From Mycolicibacterium sp. HK-90 (GTDB lineage Bacteria; Actinomycetota; Actinomycetes; Mycobacteriales; Mycobacteriaceae): a stretch of 64,000 nt of DNA. Below, piece after piece: positions 54,698 to 62,076 of the stretch; within the stretch, counting starts at the first letter, position 1; every line of letters begins with the position of its first letter. The notes beneath the pieces were generated by a model. It did no database searches, was not told the origin of the DNA, and saw only the letters and a list, made by a program, of their open reading frames with translations. The position numbers were made by a program, and so were the translations under genes. The stretch lies in contig NZ_CP129613.1 of assembly GCF_030486405.1 (NCBI RefSeq), forward strand, positions 2,852,001 to 2,916,000. The letters run 5' to 3'.

Positions 54698-55452
54698 TGT
54701 CGCAGCCCGAAGTCACTCCCGTATCGCTGCCGAGCCGCCGCGCCCGCGCCGACCAGGCCCGCCAGGTGGCCGATGTGCTGCGTCACCAGATCTACGAGGG
54801 TGCCTACGCCGGTTCCCTGCCCACCGAAACGGAGCTCGCTGCCGAATTCTTCGTGTCCCGCAACACCATTCGTGAAGCCCTCGCCGTGCTCAAGAACGAG
54901 GGCCTGATCGACCGGGGCACCAAGGTGGGAACCCACGTGGCGGCGCGCAAGTACGATCACGGCCTGGATGCGTTGGTGGGGCTGAAGGAGACCTTCAAGG
55001 ACTACGGCGAGGTCCGTAACGAAGTGCGCGCCGTGCAGCACCTCTCCGCCCCGCCCGCGGTGGCCCGCAAGCTGGCGCTGGAGCCCGGCGCGCAGGTGGT
55101 GTTCATCGAGCGCCTGCGGTACCTGGCCGACCTGCCACTGTCGCTGGACCTGACCTACCTGGCTCCCGACATCGGCGAGCAGGTGATCGCGCATTCGCTG
55201 GAGAGCAACGACATCTTCGCGCTCATCGAGCGGGTCAGCGGGCGACGCCTGGGTGGGGCAAGCCTTGCCCTTGAGGCGGTTTCGGCCGACCCGCATTCCG
55301 CCGCGACGCTGCAGGTGCCAGACGGATCGGCGCTGCTGATGGCCGAACGGCTGACCAGTCTGGACGACGGGCGACCCGTCGACCTGGAGTACATCAGGAT
55401 GCGCGGTGACCGAATCACCATGCGCGGCAACCTTGTAAGGAGAGACGCATGA
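54697..55452 (+). CDS. GntR family (HutC/UTRA) transcriptional regulator
   Basis: A 251-aa protein with an N-terminal winged helix (LRHQIYEGAYAGSLPTETEL, AAEFFVSRNTIREALAVLKN) and a C-terminal UTRA ligand-binding domain (VVFIERLRYLADLPLSLDLT, PVDLEYIRMRGDRI). It is the first gene of the ABC/AprAB-like operon and probably controls it in response to the transported compound. The following ferredoxin gene starts on an ATGA overlap. GTG at 54697 chosen from promoter position; 54688 would add three residues. Confidence 0.88.
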   Translation: MSQPEVTPVSLPSRRARADQARQVADVLRHQIYEGAYAGSLPTETELAAEFFVSRNTIREALAVLKNEGLIDRGTKVGTHVAARKYDHGLDALVGLKETFKDYGEVRNEVRAVQHLSAPPAVARKLALEPGAQVVFIERLRYLADLPLSLDLTYLAPDIGEQVIAHSLESNDIFALIERVSGRRLGGASLALEAVSADPHSAATLQVPDGSALLMAERLTSLDDGRPVDLEYIRMRGDRITMRGNLVRRDA

Positions 55453-55676
55453 CGCTGGTCAATCAGCGGACCGATGTTCCGGTGACGATCGACGAATCCC
55501 TCTGTATCGAGGGCTGCACCTTGTGCGTCGACGTGTGCCCGCTGGATTCGCTGGCCATCAATCCCGACAACGGCAAGGCCTACATGCATGTCGACGAATG
55601 CTGGTACTGCGGCCCCTGCGCGGCCCGATGCCCCACCGGTGCGGTGACTGTCAACATGCCCTATCTCATCCGCTAG
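55449..55676 (+). CDS. 2[4Fe-4S] ferredoxin-like protein, AprB-like partner subunit
   Basis: A 75-aa protein with two complete four-Cys clusters: C19-x3-C23-x2-C26-x3-C30 and C51-x2-C54-x2-C57-x3-C61. The spacing of the first cluster (ESLCIEGCTLCVDVCP) and the WYCGPC motif are typical of the iron-sulfur subunit of adenylylsulfate reductase-like enzymes. The matching flavoprotein is encoded last in this operon. Likely carries electrons to or from that FAD enzyme. Starts on an ATGA overlap with the GntR gene. Confidence 0.88.
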   Translation: MTLVNQRTDVPVTIDESLCIEGCTLCVDVCPLDSLAINPDNGKAYMHVDECWYCGPCAARCPTGAVTVNMPYLIR

Positions 55677-55685
55677 AGGAGCGAA

Positions 55686-57116
55686 GTGAAAACAGCCCTG
55701 ATCGCCCTCGCCGCCGGTCTCACCCTTGTGACCGCAGGCTGCTCCCTGGATTCGGCCACCAAATCGGCCGACACCGTCGACGTCGTCGTCGGCTATCAGT
55801 CCAAGACCATCAACACCGTCACGGCGGGAACCCTGTTGCGCGCCCAGGGGTACCTGGAACGCCGGCTGGCCGACATCACCACGCGCACCGGAACCAAGTA
55901 CAACGTGACGTGGCAGGACTACGACACCGGCGCCCCGATCACCGCGCAGATGGTCGCCGAGAAGATCGACATCGGTTCGATGGGCGACTATCCGATGCTC
56001 ATCAACGGGTCCAAGACCCAGGCCAACGAGCGTGCCAGGACCGAGATCGTCTCGGTCACCGGGTACAACCCGAAAGGTGCGTTGAACATGGTGGTGGTGA
56101 CGCCGGATTCGCCGGCCGAGTCGCTGACCGACCTGGCCGGCAAGAAGGTCTCGGCCAGCGTCGGTTCGGCCGGGCACGGCATGCTGGTGCAGGCATTGGG
56201 GAAGGCCGGCGTCGACGCCAAGACCGGGGTGGAGGTGCTCAACCAGCAGCCGCAGGTCGGCGCCTCGTCGTTGGAATCCGGTCAGGTTCAGGCTCTTTCG
56301 CAATTCGTCGCCTGGCCAGGTCTGTTGGTCCACCAGGGTAAGGCCAAGCTACTCTATGACGGGGCGGAGTTGAATTATCCGACCCTGCACGGTGTGGTGG
56401 TCCGCCGCGCGTATGCCGCCGAGCATCCCGAGGTGCTCGACGCCTTCCTGCAGGCCCAACTCGATGCCACCGACTTCATCAACACCGAGCCCTTGGAGGC
56501 GGCCCGCATCGTGGCCGAGGGCAGCGGGCTGCCGCAGGAGGTCGTCTACCTCTACAACGGCCCGGGTGGCACCTCGTTCGACACCACCCTGAAGCCGTCG
56601 CTCATCGATGCGCTCAAAGGTGATGTGCCCTACCTGAAGTCGATCGACAACTTCGCCGATCTCGACGTCACCGGATTCGTCCAGGACGGGCCGTTGCGGG
56701 CGGCGTTCGCGGCCCGGGGCCAGGACTATGACAAGGTACTGGGCTCGAACGTCAACCCGTCGGCACTGAGCGGTACCGACCCGGTGTGCCACAGCCCGGT
56801 CGACAATCCCGCCACGGCAGGCGAACTCTGGCTCGACGGTGCGGACACCACCACAGCCGCCGCCACGCCGGTCTGCCTGCTCAAGGCGATCCGGCAGGCG
56901 GAAGGGGAGGGCAAGAAGGTGCGCGCCGCCTATGTCACCGATGCTGAACTCGGCACCCGGTGGTTCGCCGACAAGGCCGTGTGGGTGCGCCTGCCCGTTC
57001 CGGGCGCCGAGGGCTACCTGCCGTTCGGCACCCAGGCGGGCGCGGAACGCTACACGGCGGCACATCCCGGCAGCACGGTCGTCGACTACCGTCAGGCCCT
57101 GGCAGGTGCGATATGA
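55686..57116 (+). CDS. ABC transporter substrate-binding lipoprotein with C-terminal NosL-like extension
   Basis: A 476-aa protein: signal peptide with lipobox LVTAGC (Cys19), then a NitT/TauT/SsuA-type periplasmic binding fold (about 30-365; KIDIGSMGDYPMLING, LTDLAGKKVSASVGSAGHGM). The extra ~110 residues hold two Cys (DPVCHSPVDN and TPVCLLKAIR) and a segment (AAYVTDAELGTRWFADKAVW, LPFGTQAGAERYTAAHPGST) that resembles NosL, a copper-chaperone lipoprotein. Ordinary binding proteins of this class end near 330 aa, so a fusion is likely. GTG start at 55686. Overlaps the permease gene (ATGA). Confidence 0.82.
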   Translation: MKTALIALAAGLTLVTAGCSLDSATKSADTVDVVVGYQSKTINTVTAGTLLRAQGYLERRLADITTRTGTKYNVTWQDYDTGAPITAQMVAEKIDIGSMGDYPMLINGSKTQANERARTEIVSVTGYNPKGALNMVVVTPDSPAESLTDLAGKKVSASVGSAGHGMLVQALGKAGVDAKTGVEVLNQQPQVGASSLESGQVQALSQFVAWPGLLVHQGKAKLLYDGAELNYPTLHGVVVRRAYAAEHPEVLDAFLQAQLDATDFINTEPLEAARIVAEGSGLPQEVVYLYNGPGGTSFDTTLKPSLIDALKGDVPYLKSIDNFADLDVTGFVQDGPLRAAFAARGQDYDKVLGSNVNPSALSGTDPVCHSPVDNPATAGELWLDGADTTTAAATPVCLLKAIRQAEGEGKKVRAAYVTDAELGTRWFADKAVWVRLPVPGAEGYLPFGTQAGAERYTAAHPGSTVVDYRQALAGAI

Positions 57117-57973
57117 CCACCACCGACACGGTTCCCGCGACGGTCGGTGACACTGCGCCCGCGCCGGAGCCGACGCCTGGTCGCCGTCCGGCGGCCATAT
57201 GGCCCCATCGGCTGCTGAGGTTGGCGTCGGTGGTGACCGCCGTCGTCCTGTGGCAGGTGCTGACCGTCAACGACGTTCGCCTCGGCCTGCGGTTCGACAC
57301 CCTGCCGACGGTCACCGAGATCACCGCGGCCCTGCTGCACCGGCTCGGTACGCCGGAGTACTGGCTGGATCTCGGCCAGTCGCTGATCCGCATCCTCACC
57401 GGGTTCGGCATCGCCGCGGTGGTCGGGGTGATCACGGGAATCCTGTTGGGCCGCACCGCGCTGTTCGCCGACATCTTCGGCCCGCTCACCGAACTGGCCC
57501 GGCCCATCCCGGCGATCGCCATGGTGCCGGTGGCCATTCTGCTGTTCCCTAGCGACGAGGCCGGCATCGTCTTCATCACATTCCTGGCGGCGTACTTTCC
57601 GATCATGGTCAGCGTCCGCCACGCGGTCCGTGCCCTTCCGACCATCTGGGAGGACTCGGTGCGCACCCTCGGGGGTGGCCGCCTCGACGTGCTGCGCCAG
57701 GTGGTGTTGCCGGGCATCCTGCCCGGACTGTTCGGCGGCCTGTCGGTCGGCATGGGGGTGGCCTGGATCTGTGTGATCTCGGCCGAGATGATCTCGGGCC
57801 GGCTGGGCGTCGGATATCGCACCTGGCAGGCGTACACGGTGCTGAACTATCCGGACGTGTTCGTCGGGATCATCACGATCGGGGTGCTCGGCTTCGTGAC
57901 CGCCGCGGCGGTCGAGTTGATCGGCCGCCGCGCCACTCGCTGGTTGCCGCGCGGCGAGGAGGTGTCGCGATGA
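57113..57973 (+). CDS. ABC transporter permease (SsuC/TauC type)
   Basis: A 286-aa inner-membrane protein with about six membrane segments. The region TLGGGRLDVLRQVVLPGILP is the EAA-like loop contacting the ATPase. SLIRILTGFGIAAVVGVITG and VSVRHAVRALPTIWEDSVRT are typical of the nitrate/sulfonate/taurine permease family. The ATG at 57113 overlaps the binding protein stop (ATGA). A single permease presumably forms a homodimer. Confidence 0.92.
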   Translation: MTTTDTVPATVGDTAPAPEPTPGRRPAAIWPHRLLRLASVVTAVVLWQVLTVNDVRLGLRFDTLPTVTEITAALLHRLGTPEYWLDLGQSLIRILTGFGIAAVVGVITGILLGRTALFADIFGPLTELARPIPAIAMVPVAILLFPSDEAGIVFITFLAAYFPIMVSVRHAVRALPTIWEDSVRTLGGGRLDVLRQVVLPGILPGLFGGLSVGMGVAWICVISAEMISGRLGVGYRTWQAYTVLNYPDVFVGIITIGVLGFVTAAAVELIGRRATRWLPRGEEVSR

Positions 57974-58725
57974 GTCCCACGGCGACGGTGGCCGCCACCG
58001 GAATGCGGTTGGAACTTGAGGGAATCCGCTTGTCCTACACCGGTACTCCGGTGATCGACAACTTGAGCCTCACCGTGCAGCCCGGCGAGATCCTGGTGCT
58101 CACCGGCCCGTCGGGATGCGGTAAATCCACCCTGCTGCGAGCTCTGACCGGACTGCTGCGTCCGGATGCCGGCCGCGTGCTGGCCGACGGCGACCCGGTC
58201 ACCACCACCTCACGCGACCGCGGCATGGTGTTCCAGGACAGCGCCCTGCTGCCGTGGCGCACGGTGCGGTCCAACATCGAACTGGCACTGCAACTCCGGG
58301 GGGAGCCGAAAGCGACGCGCCGCGACCGCGCCGACCGCTGGATCGGCGAGGTCGGCTTGTCGGGATTCGCGGACTTCCTGCCGAAGAGCCTGTCCGGAGG
58401 CATGCGCCAGCGGGTCCAGCTCGCCCGCGGTCTGGCCGGTGCACCGCGCGCGGTCATGATGGACGAGCCGTTCGCTGCGCTGGACACCCAGACCCGGGCG
58501 GCCATGCAGCGCTTGCTGATCGAGACCTGGCAGGCGCACCCGACGACAATCGTATTCGTCACGCACGACGTCGACGAGGCGCTCACCCTCGGTGACCGCG
58601 TCGCCGTGCTCGGCCGTGCCGGACAACCGCTGCGAGCCCTCATCGAAGTGGGCCGGCCCAGAACCGATTACCCCGAACGATCCGTGCAGCGCGCCGAGAT
58701 CATTGCCGCCCTGGAGCAACCATGA
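57970..58725 (+). CDS. ABC transporter ATP-binding protein (SsuB/TauB type)
   Basis: A 251-aa ATPase: Walker [18 protein letters not shown]-loop [16 protein letters not shown], signature [15 protein letters not shown], Walker [17 protein letters not shown] and H-loop [12 protein letters not shown]. It powers import with the permease and lipoprotein. ATGA overlaps at both ends tie it to the permease and the flavoprotein. Confidence 0.94.
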   Translation: MSPTATVAATGMRLELEGIRLSYTGTPVIDNLSLTVQPGEILVLTGPSGCGKSTLLRALTGLLRPDAGRVLADGDPVTTTSRDRGMVFQDSALLPWRTVRSNIELALQLRGEPKATRRDRADRWIGEVGLSGFADFLPKSLSGGMRQRVQLARGLAGAPRAVMMDEPFAALDTQTRAAMQRLLIETWQAHPTTIVFVTHDVDEALTLGDRVAVLGRAGQPLRALIEVGRPRTDYPERSVQRAEIIAALEQP

Positions 58726-61409
58726 CAGAGATCGCCGACATCCCCGACATCGCCGACGCGATCCGGATCGACTGCGACGTGCTGGTGATCGGTGGCGGCA
58801 CCGCGGGCACCATGGCCGCGCTGACCGCCGCCGAGAACGGCGCGCAGGTGCTGCTGCTGGAGAAGGCGCATGTACGGCACTCCGGCGCGCTGGCCATGGG
58901 CATGGACGGCGTCAACAACGCCGTCATCCCCGGCAAGGCCGAACCCGAGGACTACGTCGCCGAGATCACCCGCGCCAACGACGGAATCGTCAACCAGCGC
59001 ACCGTGTATCAGACCGCCACCCGTGGATTCGCCATGGTGCAGCGGCTCGAACGCTACGGGGTGAAGTTCGAGAAGGACGAGCACGGTGAATACGCGGTGC
59101 GCCGCGTGCACCGATCCGGCTCCTATGTGTTGCCGATGCCCGAGGGCAAGGACGTCAAGAAGGCGCTGTACCGGGTACTGCGGCAACGAACGATGCGCGA
59201 GAAGATCCGTATCGAGAACCGGTTCATGCCGGTACGCGTGCTGACCCATGAGGGCAGGGCGGTGGGCGCGGCCGCATTCAACACCCGCACAGGCGAGTTC
59301 GTCACCGTCGCCGCCAAGGCCGTGATCCTGTCCACCGGGGCCTGCGGCCGGCTCGGTCTGCCGGCCTCGGGGTACCTGTATGGCACGTACGAGAACCCGA
59401 CCAACGCGGGGGACGGGTACGCCATGGCCTATCACGCCGGCGCCGAGCTGTCGGGAATCGAGTGCTTCCAGGTCAATCCGCTGATCAAGGATTACAACGG
59501 CCCCGCCTGCGCCTATGTGGCGAACCCGTTCGGCGGATACCAGGTCAATGCGCTGGGGGAGCGGTTCGTCGACTCCGACTACTGGTCGGGCCAGATGATG
59601 GCCGAGGTCAAGGAGGAGATCGAATCGGCGCGCGGGCCCATCTACCTCAAGGTCAGCCACCTGCCGGACGAGACGATCACCACGCTGGAGAACATCCTGC
59701 ACACCACGGAACGGCCGACCCGCGGCACGTTCCACGCCAACCGCGGACACGACTACCGCACGCATGACATCGAGATGCACATCTCCGAGATCGGTTTGTG
59801 CTCAGGGCATTCGGCTTCAGGCGTGTGGGTGGACGAGCACGCCCGCACCACGGTGCCTGGCCTGTACGCCGCCGGAGACCTGGCGTGTGTACCCCACAAC
59901 TACATGATCGGGGCGTTCGTCTACGGCGATCTGGCCGGTGAGCATGCGGCGTCGACGCTGGCCGCCGTGCCCGCGCCGGCAGACCTGCCGGCCGATCAGG
60001 TGGCCGCGGCTCACGAGCTCATCTACCGTCCGCTGCGGCAGCCGGACGGTCCTCCGCAACCGCAGGTCGAGTTCAAGCTGCGGCGGTTCGTCAACGACTA
60101 TGTGGCGCCGCCGAAGACGGCGACGAAACTGTCGATCGCGGTGCAGACGTTCGAGCGGATGACCACCGAGGTCGAGGGCATCGGCGCCCGCACGCCGCAC
60201 GAGTTGATGCGGGCCGCCGAGGTGTCGTTCATCCGCGACTGCGCGGAGATGGCGGCCCGGTCCTCACTGACCCGGACCGAATCCCGTTGGGGCCTGTACC
60301 ACGAACGCGCCGACCTGCCGGAACGCGACGACGCGCAATGGCGCTACCACCTGAACCTGTACAAGGGCGCCGACGGCGCAATGCACTTCGTGAAGCGGCC
60401 GGTGGCACCGTATTTCGTCGCGGTGCCGGAGCTCGACCACCTGACGTCACACGATCCGGTGACCACCGTCGCGCAGCCGCATCTGCACGGGGGCCGCGCA
60501 CCGGCCGCCGAACGATCCCGGCTGCGCCCGGCGGCCTCCGCCCAACCGCCGTCGCCGCGGATCGCCGCGGTGCTGACGTTGGAGGAGCCGTCACTGTCCG
60601 ATCTGGCGCCCTACCTGGCCGACTCGGACGCCGGGGTCCGCCGGACCGCGGTCGCCACCCTTGTCGAACATCTGCCCGACGGATATCAACCGGCGCTGGT
60701 GGCCGCCCTCGACGACGACGACGCCGGGGTGCGGCGGGAGACCGCCGACGCGGTCCGCGAACTCGTCGAGGTCCTGCCCGACCCGGGCGCTTTCACCGAC
60801 CGACTGGCCTCCGCGGATCCGGTGGTGCGCGCGGTCACGGTGTATCTGCTGAGTTCCCGGCGCGCCGGCAGCCCCCAGGCGTACCGGACCGCATCGGCCG
60901 ATGCCGACCACCGGGTGCGGATCGAGGCGGTGCGGGCCCTGGTGTCCGTCGATGATCACGACGGCGTCGCGGCCGCCACCACCGACGAGAACCGGGAAGT
61001 GCGGATCGCCGCGGTCGGCGGGCTGGCGACGCTCCGCGCCGGGGCGGACGCGGTGCGGGTGGCGCTCGACGATCCCGATCCGCTGGTGCGGGCGGCGGCC
61101 CTGGCCTCGCTCGGCGCGGTGGGTTGCACCGATGACGATGTGGTCAGCGTCGAGAAGGCGTTCACCGAGTCGGCGTGGCAGATCCGCCAGGGCGCGGCGC
61201 GGGCCCTGGCCGGGGCCGTGCCCGAGGTGGCGGTGCCCACCCTGTCACGGGCGTTGGAGGACCGGCATCTCGACGTCCGCAAGGCCGCGGTCCTCAGCCT
61301 GAGCCGGTGGGCGAGTTCGGAGACGACGGCCCGCCAGGCACTCACCGTGGCGCTCGAGGACAGTGACGCCGACGTGCGTGCGTATGCGCGGCAGGCGCTT
61401 GCCGGTTGA
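58722..61409 (+). CDS. AprA-like FAD oxidoreductase fused to HEAT repeats
   Basis: An 895-aa fusion. Residues about 15-580 form a fumarate reductase/AprA-type flavoprotein: CDVLVIGGGTAGTMAALTAA (FAD loop at residue 24), LEKAHVRHSGALAMGMDGVN, and PGLYAAGDLACVPHNYMIGA near the end of the FAD domain. From about 610 to 895 there are roughly nine HEAT-like repeats of the form DPDPLVRAAALASLG. The first half should pair with the AprB-like ferredoxin; the HEAT part may dock a partner. Substrate unknown; sulfur or sulfonate chemistry is a guess from the transporter family. Starts on an ATGA overlap. Confidence 0.85.
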   Translation: MTEIADIPDIADAIRIDCDVLVIGGGTAGTMAALTAAENGAQVLLLEKAHVRHSGALAMGMDGVNNAVIPGKAEPEDYVAEITRANDGIVNQRTVYQTATRGFAMVQRLERYGVKFEKDEHGEYAVRRVHRSGSYVLPMPEGKDVKKALYRVLRQRTMREKIRIENRFMPVRVLTHEGRAVGAAAFNTRTGEFVTVAAKAVILSTGACGRLGLPASGYLYGTYENPTNAGDGYAMAYHAGAELSGIECFQVNPLIKDYNGPACAYVANPFGGYQVNALGERFVDSDYWSGQMMAEVKEEIESARGPIYLKVSHLPDETITTLENILHTTERPTRGTFHANRGHDYRTHDIEMHISEIGLCSGHSASGVWVDEHARTTVPGLYAAGDLACVPHNYMIGAFVYGDLAGEHAASTLAAVPAPADLPADQVAAAHELIYRPLRQPDGPPQPQVEFKLRRFVNDYVAPPKTATKLSIAVQTFERMTTEVEGIGARTPHELMRAAEVSFIRDCAEMAARSSLTRTESRWGLYHERADLPERDDAQWRYHLNLYKGADGAMHFVKRPVAPYFVAVPELDHLTSHDPVTTVAQPHLHGGRAPAAERSRLRPAASAQPPSPRIAAVLTLEEPSLSDLAPYLADSDAGVRRTAVATLVEHLPDGYQPALVAALDDDDAGVRRETADAVRELVEVLPDPGAFTDRLASADPVVRAVTVYLLSSRRAGSPQAYRTASADADHRVRIEAVRALVSVDDHDGVAAATTDENREVRIAAVGGLATLRAGADAVRVALDDPDPLVRAAALASLGAVGCTDDDVVSVEKAFTESAWQIRQGAARALAGAVPEVAVPTLSRALEDRHLDVRKAAVLSLSRWASSETTARQALTVALEDSDADVRAYARQALAG

Positions 61410-61498
61410 GCGGCACCGCCGCTGTGGCCGAGTTGAGCGACCTTGCCAGAACAGCAAGTTACGTGCCGCGCCGCGGCACCGTGGTGATACTGGGCACC

Positions 61499-61993
61499 GT
61501 GCCTACCGGACAGCGCCGCAGGAAGGACAACCCACCGCCGCGGACCGCGAACAGCGAATCCGAGGTGCTGCGCGGGTTTCTCGACTACCTCCGCGAATCG
61601 ATCGCCGCGAAGGTCGACGGCGCGCCAGAACCCATGGTGCGGACGGCCTCGGTACCTTCGGGCACCACACTGATCGGCTTGCTGAATCATCTGACGTACG
61701 TCGAGCGGTGGATTTTTCTCGGGGACGACGTCACGGACTGGCAGGCGACGTTCGCCGTCGAGCCGTCGGTGAGCATCGCGGATGTCGTCGACCGCTACCG
61801 GAATACCGTCGATCGCGCCAACGATGTGCTCGACGGCTGCACGGATCTGTCGGCACCGGTTCCCCGGCCGAAGCCGGGGAAACCCGCACCCAGTGTCCGT
61901 TGGGCACTCACGCACATGATCGAGGAGACCGGCCGTCACGCCGGCCACGCCGACATTCTGCGCGAGCTGATCGACGGCTCCACCGGCCGCTGA
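61499..61993 (+). CDS. DinB/DUF664 family protein
   Basis: A 164-aa protein: SEVLRGFLDYLRESIAAKVD, GTTLIGLLNHLTYVERWIFL and LTHMIEETGRHAGHADILRE carry the conserved His residues of DUF664/DinB metal sites (NHL, HMIEE, RHAGHAD). Possibly a mycothiol-dependent enzyme. The frame is open back to 61406, where a TTG overlaps the flavoprotein stop, but family proteins usually start near PTGQRRR. GTG 61499 lies 7 bases after a GATACT -10 box. Start uncertain. Confidence 0.75.
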   Translation: MPTGQRRRKDNPPPRTANSESEVLRGFLDYLRESIAAKVDGAPEPMVRTASVPSGTTLIGLLNHLTYVERWIFLGDDVTDWQATFAVEPSVSIADVVDRYRNTVDRANDVLDGCTDLSAPVPRPKPGKPAPSVRWALTHMIEETGRHAGHADILRELIDGSTGR

Positions 61994-62031
61994 CCGGCGT
62001 GGTCGTCGTTCGGTGGCGAAGTGCGAAGTTC

Positions 62032-62070
62032 GTCGTTACCCGTGCTAACGACACGGTCGCCGTTTAGATT
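62032..62070 (+). promoter_or_regulatory. Inverted repeat and -10 box before the AAA/LuxR-type gene
   Basis: GTCGTTA (62032-62038) and TAACGAC (62046-62052) are perfect inverted repeats around 7 bases. TAGATT (62065-62070) is a -10 box 6 bases before the GTG at 62077. The repeat would overlap the -35 region, so it is a candidate operator. Confidence 0.5.
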
Positions 62071-62076
62071 CGATGC

